From assembly GCF_017304635.1 (NCBI RefSeq), contig NZ_JAFKMA010000001.1, positions 248,001 through 312,000 of the forward strand: DNA of 64,000 nucleotides, given 5' to 3'. Below the pieces are notes generated by a model. It did not search any database and was not told the DNA's origin. It saw nothing but the letters and a program-made list of their open reading frames with translations. Source of the DNA: Sphingomonas sp. (GTDB lineage: Bacteria > Pseudomonadota > Alphaproteobacteria > Sphingomonadales > Sphingomonadaceae). Positions 13,776 to 22,783 of the stretch are shown here, piece after piece (positions within the stretch are counted from its first letter, which is position 1; every line of letters begins with the position of its first letter). The translations under genes and the position numbers were made by a program.

Positions 13776-14630
13776 AGAGGCGGGCGGAGGCTCGGCTTCA
13801 TACCGCACCGGCGCGACGTCGTAGGCGAAGGGGCGAAGCGGCTGGCCGAGCACCGCGACCAGCGCCGCTTCGATGCGACGGCGGCTTTCGGCGGCGATCG
13901 CCTTGCGGCCGGGGAAGTCGCGCGGGTCGAACGGGTCGAGGAAATGGACGCGTAAGCGGAAGCTGCCCGGGCGGGCCAGGATGCGCTTCGCATTGTCGAT
14001 CCCGGCCTCGACCCCGATCCAGCCAATCTCCTCGCCGACCGCGCCATATTCCAGCATCACCGGCTGCACCATCACGCCTGGCGGAGGCGGTTCCAGCACC
14101 CGCAGCATCGGCGTCTTGAACGGCAGCAGCGAGCGGCCGTCGGTGGTGGTGCCTTCGGGAAAGACGGTGACCGACCAATTCTCCGCCAGCGCGTCGCGCA
14201 GTTCGTTGATCTGCTCGGCCACGCCCATCCGGTTCTCGCGCTTGACGAATACGGTGCGGTTGAGCGTCGCCAGCCAGCCGACCACCGGCGCCTTGCGCAA
14301 CTCGTCCTTGGCGACGAACGCGGTGCCGCTGGCGCCGGCGATCGCCAAGATGTCTACCCAGGAAAGGTGGTTGGAGATGTAGAAGACATCGCGCTTCAGT
14401 GGCACGCCGACTCGCTCGACGCGCGCGCCTGCGAACCACGCCGCCCAGCCAAGGAACTGCTTCGGCCAAGGCGACGGCGCGCGGACCAGCCGCCAGAGGT
14501 AATGGAGCGGCACCGCGATCAGCATCGCCGTCAGCAGGCCGAGGAAGCGGACGAAGATGCGCAGGCGACCGGGCAGGCTCAGCGGCTGCGGCTGTCCGGC
14601 GGCGATGGCGGCTCTGGCTTCGGGAGTCAT
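13764..14630 (-). CDS. Lysophospholipid (1-acylglycerol-3-phosphate) acyltransferase, PlsC family
   Basis: This is a membrane-associated acyltransferase that probably transfers a fatty acyl group to lysophosphatidate or a similar acceptor. It has 288 residues from ATG 14630. A hydrophobic segment at about 28-46 is followed by the catalytic motif NHLSWVD (His88, Asp93) and the substrate motif FPEGT (157-161). A GTG at 14639 sits closer to a GGGGG Shine-Dalgarno and is a real alternative start. The exact acceptor is not determinable (PlsC or OlsA type). Confidence 0.87.
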   Translation of the reverse strand: MTPEARAAIAAGQPQPLSLPGRLRIFVRFLGLLTAMLIAVPLHYLWRLVRAPSPWPKQFLGWAAWFAGARVERVGVPLKRDVFYISNHLSWVDILAIAGASGTAFVAKDELRKAPVVGWLATLNRTVFVKRENRMGVAEQINELRDALAENWSVTVFPEGTTTDGRSLLPFKTPMLRVLEPPPPGVMVQPVMLEYGAVGEEIGWIGVEAGIDNAKRILARPGSFRLRVHFLDPFDPRDFPGRKAIAAESRRRIEAALVAVLGQPLRPFAYDVAPVRYEAEPPPASLSS

Positions 14631-14653
14631 GGCAGTCACGCTATCCCCCAAAC

Positions 14654-14748
14654 TTCATGCCGGGCTCGTCCCGGCTCCACCGTGCAGCAAATTGCCCGCG
14701 TGGCGGTGTGCGGTACGGTGGACCCCGGCACAAGGCCGGGGTGACGGA
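14654..14748. repeat. GCCGGG/CCCGGC palindromic repeat upstream of the acyltransferase
   Basis: The arms are TTCATGCCGGGCTCGTCCCG (from 14654) and the ACCCCGGCACAAGGCCGGGG type (14722-14741), ending just before the fur stop codon. It is the same family as 35223-35312 and 43136-43233. It is likely the 3' boundary of the fur transcript. Confidence 0.75.
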
Positions 14749-14754
14749 TACGCG

Positions 14755-15174
14755 TTATTTCCGCTCCAGGCTGACGCCGTAGAGTTCCATCCGGTGATCG
14801 ACCAGGCGGAAGCCGAGCTTTTCGGCGATCTGCTTCTGCAACTGCTCGAGCTCGGGATCGACGAATTCGATCACCTTGCCGGTCTCGATATCGATCAGAT
14901 GGTCGTGATGCGCCTCGGGCGAGGGTTCGTAGCGGGCGCGGCCGTCGCCGAAATCGTGGCGGTCGAGGATGCCGGCCTCCTCGAACAGTCGCACCGTGCG
15001 ATAGACCGTCGCGATCGAGATACCCGAATCGATCGCCGAGGCGCGCTCGTACACCTTCTCGACATCGGGATGGTCGTCGGCCTCGCTCAGCACGCGCGCG
15101 ATGACGCGACGCTGTTCGGTGATGCGCAGCCCCTTTTCGGCACAGAGCGCTTCGAGATCGATCTTTCGCGGCAT
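14755..15174 (-). CDS. fur: Fur-family iron/manganese-responsive regulator
   Basis: This 139-residue Fur-family repressor has a winged helix at about 1-80 (TVYRTVRLFEEAG at 56-68) and a dimerisation/metal domain after it. The metal-sensing HHDH is at 89-92. The CxxC zinc pair seen in many Fur proteins is replaced by IDIETG (94-99), so there is no structural cysteine zinc site. That pattern is known from alphaproteobacterial Fur/Mur proteins, some of which sense manganese or haem-linked iron status. It starts at ATG 15174 and is a single gene between repeats. Confidence 0.92.
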   Translation of the reverse strand: MPRKIDLEALCAEKGLRITEQRRVIARVLSEADDHPDVEKVYERASAIDSGISIATVYRTVRLFEEAGILDRHDFGDGRARYEPSPEAHHDHLIDIETGKVIEFVDPELEQLQKQIAEKLGFRLVDHRMELYGVSLERK

Positions 15175-15251
15175 GCCCGCGATATAGGCGATGCCGGCTT
15201 ATTGCGAAAGCCGAGAGTGATTCGCAATTAGCCGGCGTTGGGCGGTCGATC

Positions 15252-15668
15252 CTATTGCGACTTGCGCGGCTTGGTGCCCAGGCCGATCTGCTTCGCCAGG
15301 CTGCGGCGTTGCTCGGCATAGTTCGGCGCGACCATCGGATAGTCGGCGGGCAGGTTCCATTTCTGGCGGTATTGCTCCGGCGTCATCTGGTAGTGCGTCA
15401 TCAGGTGGCGCTTGAGCATCTTCAGCTTCTTGCCGTCCTCCAGACACACCAGATAGTCGGGCTTGATCGACGCGCGGACCGACACCGCCGGCTCGGGCCT
15501 GGCCGCCGCCTCGGGCGTTGCCATGCCGAGCGCGAACAGGCCGCGATAGATGTTCTGGATGACGAGCTCGATGTCGGACACGGCGACGTTGTTGTTACCG
15601 AGATATTCGGCGGCGATGTCGGCGGTCAGCGTGACCAGCGTTTCCTGCATCTCCAGGCTGTCGGACAT
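15252..15668 (-). CDS. MucR/Ros-family zinc-finger transcriptional regulator
   Basis: This 138-residue alphaproteobacterial regulator is of the MucR/Ros type. Relatives control exopolysaccharide, motility and cell-cycle genes. The Ros-type zinc finger has Cys75, Asp78, His88 and His92 (CLEDGKKLKMLKRHLMTH). It is followed by the conserved MTPEQYRQKW and PADYPMVAPNYAEQR. ATG 15668 has an AGAGGAA site; the longer frame upstream is rejected. It stands alone, about 80 bp upstream of fur. Confidence 0.95.
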   Translation of the reverse strand: MSDSLEMQETLVTLTADIAAEYLGNNNVAVSDIELVIQNIYRGLFALGMATPEAAARPEPAVSVRASIKPDYLVCLEDGKKLKMLKRHLMTHYQMTPEQYRQKWNLPADYPMVAPNYAEQRRSLAKQIGLGTKPRKSQ

Positions 15669-15768
15669 TCGTATTCCTCTTGGATTCAACGGATTGCGGG
15701 GGAGGGGTCGCGGCCTTTGCGCCAAGTCCGGCGTGGGCGCAATAGCTTTCCGAAAGGTTACGGGAGCG

Positions 15769-16239
15769 TTAACGCGTCGGGCGTTGCAGGGTCAGCGCGG
15801 CGTAGCTCTTGCCGTCGGCGCCGCGATAATAATCGCGCCGTTCGCCGACCTTGGCGAAGCCGTGCTGCTTGTACAATCGGATCGCATCGTTGCCTTCGCG
15901 CACTTCGAGGTGGAGCGTGGCGATGCCGCGCCCCCCGCAATCGGCGACGACGGTGCGGAGCAGCGCCGCGCCGATCCCGCCGCGCCGGGCCTGCGGCGCG
16001 ACCGCGAGCAGCAGCAGTTCGGCTTCGTCGAGCGTCGCGCGGGTGAGGGCGAAGCCCAGGCTCGACCCGCCGCGCTCGGCGATGGTCAGCCAGACGCCGG
16101 GCAGCGACAGCATTCCGATCACCTGATTGCGCGTCCACGCCTCGCCCCAGCGCGGGTCGAACGCCGCCGCCATCAACCGCTCGACCTGATCGAGATCGCG
16201 CGCATCGCCCTCGCGCAGGTCGAGCGCGAGCGTGCTCAT
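15769..16239 (-). CDS. rimI: Ribosomal-protein-alanine N-acetyltransferase RimI
   Basis: This is a 156-residue GNAT acetyltransferase with the acetyl-CoA loop RRGGIGAALL (residues about 85-94) and the C-terminal NDAIRLYKQHGFAKVGERRDYY characteristic of RimI. It acetylates the N-terminus of ribosomal protein S18. Its start overlaps the tsaB stop by 4 bp, and the tsaB-rimI pair is a widespread operon. Confidence 0.93.
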   Translation of the reverse strand: MSTLALDLREGDARDLDQVERLMAAAFDPRWGEAWTRNQVIGMLSLPGVWLTIAERGGSSLGFALTRATLDEAELLLLAVAPQARRGGIGAALLRTVVADCGGRGIATLHLEVREGNDAIRLYKQHGFAKVGERRDYYRGADGKSYAALTLQRPTR

Positions 16240-16877
16240 GCCGGGACGCTTGCCGCCGGTGCCATCGGCTTGGCGTCGGGCGCGCGACCATAGATCGGGC
16301 GGGGTGGTAATTCGGTTAGTTCGGCGGGTAGCAAGACGATATCGGCCGCGACGGGCAACGCGCCGCGCGGCGCCTCGCGTGGATCGCCGAAACCGAGCCA
16401 GCGCACGCCGTCGCCGACCAGCGTGGTGCCGCCCGCGCGTACGCGTGCCGCGGCCGGGCTCAGCGATTCGAGCGGCCCGATTGCGCGTAGCGGGAAAGAA
16501 GCGAATGTCTGCATGAACACCTCGCCATGCCCACCCTCCAGCACGACGGCAATCGGCAAACCGTCATTGTCCTCCGCCAGCTTGCGCGCAGCGACCAGCG
16601 GCAGCGACGAGAAACCCTGCACCGGCACGCCCCAGCCAAGCGCCAGCCCGCGCGCCGCGGCGATCCCGACGCGGATGCCGGTGAAGCTGCCCGGCCCGCA
16701 ATCGACCAGGATCGCGTCGGTACGCCCGCCGTCCGGCAATTCGGCGATCATCGGCACAAGCCGCTCGGCATGCCCGCGCCCGACCACCTCGTGCGCCGCC
16801 GCGACCACACGACTGCCCTCGATCAGCGCGACCGAGCAGGCGGCGGTGGCGGTTTCGATGACTAGGGTGCGGGTCAT
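16236..16877 (-). CDS. tsaB: tRNA threonylcarbamoyladenosine biosynthesis protein TsaB
   Basis: TsaB is the non-catalytic partner of TsaD in making the t6A37 modification of tRNA. It has 213 residues. The ASKHA-type N-terminus LVIETATAACSVALIEG is visible, followed by GPGSFTGIRVGIAAARGLALG, the family's hallmark glycine-rich helix. It starts at ATG 16877 and overlaps rimI by 4 bp. Confidence 0.95.
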   Translation of the reverse strand: MTRTLVIETATAACSVALIEGSRVVAAAHEVVGRGHAERLVPMIAELPDGGRTDAILVDCGPGSFTGIRVGIAAARGLALGWGVPVQGFSSLPLVAARKLAEDNDGLPIAVVLEGGHGEVFMQTFASFPLRAIGPLESLSPAAARVRAGGTTLVGDGVRWLGFGDPREAPRGALPVAADIVLLPAELTELPPRPIYGRAPDAKPMAPAASVPA

Positions 16878-16904
16878 GCCAGACCCGCTAGCCCAATTCG
16901 CCCG

Positions 16905-17495
16905 TCACAGGATAGTGTTGAACTTGTCGAAGGCCGGCCGCGGCAGGCGGCCGAAGATGCTCGAGGGGTCGCCATGGCCCAAAGTCGAGATCATGAACGA
17001 GCGATAATGCGGCTGGTCGGCGAAGAACGCGCCGTCGACTCCGGCATTGTCGAACCCGGTCATCGGCCCGGTGTCGAACCCGACCGAGCGCGCCGCCATG
17101 ATGAAATAGGCCGCCTGCAACGTCGCGTTGAGGAAGGCGTGTCGCTCGCGCGCGACCGGTTCGGCAAACCAGGGCCGGGCATCGACATGGGGGAAGAGCT
17201 CCGGCAGGTGTTCGTGGAATTCGGTGTCGTACGCGACGATGACCGACGCCGGCGCTTCCCGGACTTTCGACGCATTGTTGGCGCTGGCGAACCCGGCGAG
17301 CCTGTCCTTGCCCTCCTGGCTCAGCAGCCAGACGAAACGCGCCGGCTGCTGGTTGGCGGAGGTCGGCCCCATCTTCACCAGTTCGTAGATTTCGTGGATG
17401 TCGGCCTCGGTCACGGGCTCGTCGACATAGCCGTTATAACTGCGGGCGGCGCGGAACAGCGTGTCGAGTGCGTCGTCGGTGAGCTTGGTGCCCAT
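16905..17495 (-). CDS. Nitroreductase family protein, RutE-like (malonic semialdehyde reductase)
   Basis: This is a 196-residue flavin nitroreductase. It resembles RutE, which reduces toxic malonic semialdehyde to 3-hydroxypropionate. Typical segments are FRAARSYNGY, MGPTSANQQPARFVW, AARSVGFDTGPMTGFD and the C-terminal GHGDPSSIFGRLPR. ATG 17495 is chosen because upstream residues are not family-like. No other rut gene is nearby, so the physiological substrate is uncertain. Confidence 0.87.
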   Translation of the reverse strand: MGTKLTDDALDTLFRAARSYNGYVDEPVTEADIHEIYELVKMGPTSANQQPARFVWLLSQEGKDRLAGFASANNASKVREAPASVIVAYDTEFHEHLPELFPHVDARPWFAEPVARERHAFLNATLQAAYFIMAARSVGFDTGPMTGFDNAGVDGAFFADQPHYRSFMISTLGHGDPSSIFGRLPRPAFDKFNTIL

Positions 17496-17539
17496 GACTT
17501 TCCCTTTCGATGGAATTCCGGGTGGTGGTGCGGCGTCGG

Positions 17540-18124
17540 TCAGACCGCGCGGACCTCGGTGACTTCGGGGACGTAATATTTGAGCAATTGCTCGATCCCG
17601 TTCTTCAGCGTCGCGGTGGACGAGGGACAGCCCGAACACGCGCCCTGCATGCGCAGATAGACCTTGCCCTTGTCGAACCCGCGATAGACGATGTCGCCGC
17701 CGTCATTGGCGACGGCAGGGCGCACGCGCGTGTCGATCAGCTCGCGGATCTGCGCGACGATGTCGGCGTCGGCGGGATCGTCGGCGAGGCCGCCGTCGTC
17801 GGCCGGGACCGAGATGCCGGCCGCTGAAGCCGGCTTGAACAGCGGCATGGCGGCGCTGAAATGATCGAGCAGGATCGCGAGCACGTCGGGCTTGAGGCCG
17901 GGCCAGTCGACGCCGGGTGCTGCGGTCACCGACACGAAGTCGCGGCCGAAGAATACGCCGGTCACGTCGCCCAGCGTAAAGATCGCCTCGGCCAGTGGAC
18001 TCGCCTCCGCTTCCTCGGGGCTCGCGAAGTCGCGCGTGCCGGCGTCCATCACGATCCGGCCGGGCAGGAACTTCAGTGTCGCCGGGTTGGGCGTGGTCTC
18101 GGTCTCGATCAGCATGCCGGCCAT
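17540..18124 (-). CDS. NifU-family Fe-S cluster scaffold/carrier (NfuA-like)
   Basis: This 194-residue protein has an N-terminal Nfu_N domain (ETETTPNPATLKFLPG) and a C-terminal NifU domain ending in GACSGCPSSTATLKNGIE. The cluster-binding CxxC is Cys163 and Cys166. It carries 4Fe-4S clusters to target enzymes. It begins at ATG 18124; ATG 18115 (MLIETETTPN) is an equally family-like start. It is upstream of and co-directional with the RutE-like gene (44 bp gap), away from the SUF operon. Confidence 0.93.
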   Translation of the reverse strand: MAGMLIETETTPNPATLKFLPGRIVMDAGTRDFASPEEAEASPLAEAIFTLGDVTGVFFGRDFVSVTAAPGVDWPGLKPDVLAILLDHFSAAMPLFKPASAAGISVPADDGGLADDPADADIVAQIRELIDTRVRPAVANDGGDIVYRGFDKGKVYLRMQGACSGCPSSTATLKNGIEQLLKYYVPEVTEVRAV

Positions 18125-18196
18125 GTGGGCGGGATGCGTGCGCGGATCAAGCGGGCGACGCGAAACGCTGCGTTGCTCGGAGCCTGCCCGCGCGGA

Positions 18197-18466
18197 TCAG
18201 AAGCTGAAATGCAGTCCGATCATGTCGGCCTCGACCCACATCGCGACGGCGTTGCGCTTGGGCGCGCCGTCCTCGGTCAGCGTCACGTCGTCGCCGACCC
18301 GCAGGCCGCACGGCGCCTGGATGCGCGCGCCGGTGTCGGACACGTCGTGGATCGTGCAGCGCGCGGTACCGTAGCCGCGATGCGAGACCCAGGCGATCGT
18401 GCCGGTGCGCCGCCGCACCGCGCTGCGCCGGTCACGACCTGTCGCTTGCGCCATCGTGCCGGTCAT
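18197..18466 (-). CDS. Small PilZ-domain protein
   Basis: This 89-residue PilZ domain likely binds cyclic di-GMP. Motifs are the basic RRSAVRRR near the N-terminus and DVSDTGARI (D-x-S-x-x-G), which together form the c-di-GMP pocket in known PilZ proteins. I chose ATG 18466, preceded by GGGGA; a GTG at 18538 would add 24 arginine-rich residues that look non-coding. It is a stand-alone domain, so its effector partner is unknown. Bases 18467-18720 hold nothing else I can identify. Confidence 0.82.
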   Translation of the reverse strand: MTGTMAQATGRDRRSAVRRRTGTIAWVSHRGYGTARCTIHDVSDTGARIQAPCGLRVGDDVTLTEDGAPKRNAVAMWVEADMIGLHFSF

Positions 18467-18720
18467 CGGCCCGTTTCCCCACCGACGCTCGCGCCGCCCG
18501 CGCGGGCGCTCTGCCCGGTCGCCGTTGCTGGTCCCCACGACCCGTCGAGCAAGCGGTCGTGGCTCGACACCACGTCGCGTGCGATGACGACCACCAGCGG
18601 GGAAAGCGCGATCTTCAATCCCGATCTCGACACCATAGCATTGGAGCCACGATGCCTAGCGCGGGGCGGTAAAGATTTTCCTGACGGATAGTCGGGCGAA
18701 GAATAGGTCGCGCCGAGGCG

Positions 18721-19566
18721 TCAGATATCCAGGTGTTTTACTGCAGCATTCCACGCCGTCACGTTGTCGCGTGCTTCCTGCACGAAGGCGGAGCGGCGGA
18801 CGATGTTCAGGAACGTCTCCGCGATCCAGCGGCCGGGATTGCGCAACGGACGCTTGATCTGGATGAGCAGCACGACGCGGATACTGGCGGCGTCGTTCCA
18901 GACCTCATGGTCGTAGGTGTCGTCGAACACCAGGGTCTCGCCTTCGGCCCAGCGAACGATGCGATCGTCGATCCGCATCCGCACGTCGCCGTCGCGCGGC
19001 ACGATCAGGCCGAGGTGACAGGTGATGAGTCCCTTGGTCACGCCGCGATGGGGCGGGATGTGCGTGCCCGGTGCCAGGATCGAGAAGAACGCGCTGTTGA
19101 GATCGGGAATCTCGGCGACGGTCGCGCTGGTCACCGGGCAGCGTGCCAGATTCTCCTCGACGCTGTAGCCATAGCCCCACAGGAAGAAGCTGCGCCACAT
19201 GTCGATCGGCGCGATCGCGCGGTGATCGGGCGAGACGCTGGCGAGCGAGGGGGAGTTGCGGCCGAGCGCGACGGCGATCGCCTCGTCGCGGATCGCCTGC
19301 CAATTGTCGCGCAGCGCCTGCGTCCACGGAAAGTCGCGCACGTCCAGCACGGGCTCGTTCGACACCAGCGACGATCCCGCGATCAGGCGGTCGAAGAACC
19401 CACGGAAATGCTTGCCGTAACGGATGATGCGGGGGCGCTTCGCCATGGCCGCGCGTTCGGCCTCGGCATCGGGCAACCGCGCGCCCGACAGCATCGCCAG
19501 GTCGGGCACGGCATCGTGCGCGATGCTGACGCCGTCGTTGCGATCGATCGTGCGATGTGCGGTCAC
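18721..19566 (-). CDS. Aspartyl/asparaginyl beta-hydroxylase-like dioxygenase
   Basis: This 281-residue protein belongs to the 2-oxoglutarate/iron AspH family. The unusual two-histidine iron site of this family is visible: HRG in PPHRGVTKG (an HxG in place of HxD) and the second His in DTYDHEVWN. The arginine for 2-oxoglutarate is probably in SIRVVLLIQIKRP. GTG 19566 has AAAGG 9 nt upstream; ATG 19494 is the alternative. Bacterial relatives include LpxO-like lipid A hydroxylases, but no transmembrane helix is obvious, so the substrate is unknown. Confidence 0.85.
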   Translation of the reverse strand: MTAHRTIDRNDGVSIAHDAVPDLAMLSGARLPDAEAERAAMAKRPRIIRYGKHFRGFFDRLIAGSSLVSNEPVLDVRDFPWTQALRDNWQAIRDEAIAVALGRNSPSLASVSPDHRAIAPIDMWRSFFLWGYGYSVEENLARCPVTSATVAEIPDLNSAFFSILAPGTHIPPHRGVTKGLITCHLGLIVPRDGDVRMRIDDRIVRWAEGETLVFDDTYDHEVWNDAASIRVVLLIQIKRPLRNPGRWIAETFLNIVRRSAFVQEARDNVTAWNAAVKHLDI

Positions 19567-19736
19567 CAGTCCAAGCCTTTTCGAGCGACGGCACCGGATA
19601 TAGGAGGCCGACGCCGTGCCGCGACTGCCTATGGGTCAGATTGGACCAAAAGATGGCCGTTTTCGTGACATGGCGTGACAGGTGTCGCGCGCCAGCCATT
19701 GCCCGTTCAGGGAGCGATCCCTAAAACGGTCCATAT

Positions 19737-22664
19737 ATGACGTCTTCCCGTCGCGCGTCGCGCCTCCCGCTTTTCGTCGTCCTGTCGCTGGGACTTACGC
19801 TTCCCGCCATCGCGCAGGAGGTCGCGCGCAAGGCGGTTCCCGCGCCGGTCGCGACGACGCCGACCGTCCGGCCCGAAGTCGATCGCTCGCCCTGGCTGTT
19901 CAAGGGCAGCGACATCACCCCCGATCTCAACTGGCATTTCGGCACGCTGCCCAACGGCCTTCGCTATGCCGTGCGCAAGAACGGCGTGCCGCCGGGACAG
20001 GTGTCGATCCGCGTCCGCATCGATGCCGGCTCGCTGTACGAGGACGACAACCAGCAGGGCTACGCCCACTTCATGGAACACCTCGTGTTCCGCGGCAGCA
20101 AGTACGTCGCCGACAATGAAGCCAAGCGGACGTGGCAGCGGCTGGGCGCGACCTTCGGCAGCGACACCAATGCCGAGACCAGCTTCACCCAGACGGTGTT
20201 CAAGCTCGATCTGCCCGCCGCGACCCCCGCGACCGTCGACGAAAGCCTGCGCATCCTGGCCGGGATGATGGAGGCGCCGTCGTTCGACGATACCGTGGTC
20301 AATTCCGAGCGTCCGGTCGTCATGGCGGAACAGCGCGAGGCGCCGGGACCGCAGGTTCGCTACGGCGACGCGATGCGCGCGACGATCTTCGCCGGCCAGC
20401 CGTTTGCCACGCGATCGCCGATCGGGACCGTGAAGAGCCTGCAGGCGGCGACCGCGGCGTCGTTGCGCGCGTTCCACGACAAATGGTACCGGCCCGACCA
20501 TGCCGTCGTCATCATCTCGGGCGATATCGACCCAGTGCTGCTCGAGACGCTGGTCGACAAGAATTTCCAGAGCTGGAAGGGGGCGGGCGCCAACCCCGCC
20601 GATCCCGATTTCGGCACGCCGTCGCCCAAGGAGCCGACCACCGGTACGCTGGTCGAAGCCGGCATGCCGACCCTGGTGTCGACCGCGGTGCTGCGCCCGT
20701 GGCACTTCAACGCCGACCTCGTCCTGTTCAACCAGAAGCGGTTGGTCGACCAGATGGCGGTGCAGGTCATCAACCGCCGGCTGGAAACACGCGCGCGCGC
20801 CGGGGGCAGCTTCGTCCAGGCCGGAGTCAGCCTCGACGACGTGTCGCGGTCGGTCAACGGCACCTTCGTGTCGATCCAGCCGGTCGGCAACAATTGGGAG
20901 CAGGCGCTGAAGGACGTCCGCGCGATCATCGCCGACGCGATGACTCGCCCGCCGAGCCAGGCCGAACTCGATCGCGAGCTCGGCGTCTATGATTCGGCGA
21001 TGAAGAATCAGGTCGATACCGCGCGCGTCGAAGCCGGTTCGGCGCAGGCGGACAACATGGTCAGCGCGCTCGACATCCGCGAGACGGTGGCCTCGCCCGA
21101 AGTGTCGTACAAGATCTTCACCGACGCGCGCGAGAAGGGGATGTTCACCCCGGCGTCGATCCTGGCGTCGACCAAGCGCATCTTCCAGGGCGACGCGACG
21201 CGCGCGTTCGTGTCGACCCAGACGCCGGACGCCGCCGCCGCGACCAAGCTGACCGCCGCGCTCAACGCCGACGTGTCGAAGCTGGTGCCGAAGCGCAATG
21301 CGGTCGCCGCGATCGATTTCTCGAAACTGCCCCCGCTCGGCCCGATCGGCATGGTCGTCGCTCGCGAATCGATCGCGCAGCTCGACATGCAGAAGGTCGT
21401 CTTCGCCAACGGCGTGCGGCTGATGCTGTACCCGAACGACGGCGAGACCAATCGGGTCTATGTCCGGGTGCGCTGGGGTCGCGGCTATGGCGCGTTGCCG
21501 GCCAATCGCGTCAGCCCGGCCTGGGCGGGCGATCTGGCGCTGGCCGCCAGCGGGATCGGTTCGATCGGTCAGGAACAGCTCGACCAGCTGATGTCCGGCC
21601 GTCGGTTGGGCATGGATTTCAACATCGACGACGATGCGTTCTCGTTCGTGTCGGTCACGTCGCCGGCCGATTACAAGGATCAGTTGCGCCTGCTCGCCGA
21701 CAAGCTCGCGACGCCGGGCTGGGACCCCTCGCCGGTGCTGCGCGCGAAGGCCGTGCTGGCGACGGGTTATGCGACGCTCGGATCGTCGCCGTCGGGCGTG
21801 CTCAACCGCGACCTCGATTACTACCTTCACGACCGCGACCCGCGCTGGGGCCTGCCGCCGGCGCCGGTCGTGTCGGCGCTGACCCCCGGCCAGTTCAAGG
21901 CGTTCTGGCAACCGCTCATGGCGACCGGCCCGATCGAGGTCCAGGTGTTCGGTGACGTCAAGGCGGAGGATGCGATCGCCGCGGTCGCGCAGACCTTCGG
22001 CGCGATGAAGCCGCGCGACGCGGTCACCACGCCGCCGCCGCCGGTCCGCTTCCCCGCGCACAATGCGACGCCGCTGGTGCGGACGCATACGGGGCAGGAG
22101 GACCAGGCCGTCGCGCTGATCGCCTGGCCGACCGGCGGCGGTGTCGCGGGCGCGTCGGAGGGGCGCAAGCTCGACATCCTAGCGCAAGTGTTCAGCGACC
22201 GTCTCTACGATCGCCTGCGCACGGCTTCGGGCGCGAGTTACAGCCCCAGCGTCAATTCGACCTGGCCGGTGGGCGCGCCGAGCGGCGGACGGATCATGGC
22301 GATCGGCCAGGTGCCGCCCGACAAGACCGACCTGTTCTTCCGCCTGTCGCGCGAGATCGCCGCCGACCTCGCCAAGAACCCGATCACCGCCGACGAGCTC
22401 CAGCGCGCGAAGGAACCGATGCAGCAATATGTCCTGCGCGCGTCGACCGGGAACACGTTCTGGATCCAGCTGCTCGCGGGCGCGACCTACGATCCCAAGC
22501 GGATCGATTCGGCGCGGTCGATCCTGTCCGATTACCAGACCGCGACCTCGGCGGAATTGCAGGCGGTGGCGGCGAAGTATCTCCGCCCCGACACCGACTG
22601 GACGATGGAAGTCCTGCCGGCGAAGGTCGCGGCCAAGCAGGGGGTGAAGACGGCGGAGCGGTGA
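19737..22664 (+). CDS. Secreted M16 family zinc metallopeptidase
   Basis: This is a 975-residue pitrilysin-type (M16) peptidase with an N-terminal signal (LPLFVVLSLGLTLPAIAQ). The inverted zinc motif HxxEH is HFMEH (His111, Glu114, His115), and the downstream Glu ligand is probably in NSERPVVMAEQRE. The second M16 half repeats the fold but lacks the motif, as is normal. It acts in the periplasm on peptides or misfolded proteins. It is preceded by about 170 bp of divergent promoter region shared with the AspH-like gene. Confidence 0.94.
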   Translation: MTSSRRASRLPLFVVLSLGLTLPAIAQEVARKAVPAPVATTPTVRPEVDRSPWLFKGSDITPDLNWHFGTLPNGLRYAVRKNGVPPGQVSIRVRIDAGSLYEDDNQQGYAHFMEHLVFRGSKYVADNEAKRTWQRLGATFGSDTNAETSFTQTVFKLDLPAATPATVDESLRILAGMMEAPSFDDTVVNSERPVVMAEQREAPGPQVRYGDAMRATIFAGQPFATRSPIGTVKSLQAATAASLRAFHDKWYRPDHAVVIISGDIDPVLLETLVDKNFQSWKGAGANPADPDFGTPSPKEPTTGTLVEAGMPTLVSTAVLRPWHFNADLVLFNQKRLVDQMAVQVINRRLETRARAGGSFVQAGVSLDDVSRSVNGTFVSIQPVGNNWEQALKDVRAIIADAMTRPPSQAELDRELGVYDSAMKNQVDTARVEAGSAQADNMVSALDIRETVASPEVSYKIFTDAREKGMFTPASILASTKRIFQGDATRAFVSTQTPDAAAATKLTAALNADVSKLVPKRNAVAAIDFSKLPPLGPIGMVVARESIAQLDMQKVVFANGVRLMLYPNDGETNRVYVRVRWGRGYGALPANRVSPAWAGDLALAASGIGSIGQEQLDQLMSGRRLGMDFNIDDDAFSFVSVTSPADYKDQLRLLADKLATPGWDPSPVLRAKAVLATGYATLGSSPSGVLNRDLDYYLHDRDPRWGLPPAPVVSALTPGQFKAFWQPLMATGPIEVQVFGDVKAEDAIAAVAQTFGAMKPRDAVTTPPPPVRFPAHNATPLVRTHTGQEDQAVALIAWPTGGGVAGASEGRKLDILAQVFSDRLYDRLRTASGASYSPSVNSTWPVGAPSGGRIMAIGQVPPDKTDLFFRLSREIAADLAKNPITADELQRAKEPMQQYVLRASTGNTFWIQLLAGATYDPKRIDSARSILSDYQTATSAELQAVAAKYLRPDTDWTMEVLPAKVAAKQGVKTAER

Positions 22665-22684
22665 GTCTTTAGCTCACCGCAGGC

Positions 22685-22760
22685 CGTCATTGCGAGCGTA
22701 GCGTAGCAATCCAGCGCCCCACGCGCGGCCCTGGATTGCTACGCTACGCTCGCAATGACG
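22685..22760. repeat. Perfect 30-bp inverted repeat between convergent genes
   Basis: The arms 22685-22714 and 22731-22760 are exact reverse complements, with core GAGCGTAGCGTAGCAATCC and a 16-nt spacer. It lies between the convergent M16 peptidase and acyl-CoA synthetase genes and could terminate both transcripts. I see only one copy of this family in the window. Confidence 0.88.
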
Positions 22761-22783
22761 AATTGGCAGTCCGGGTCGGCTAG

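Noticed and set aside
19707-22088. 793-codon frame antisense to the M16 peptidase
   Set aside because: Shadow of the peptidase, with the usual Arg/His/Asp bias and no motif.
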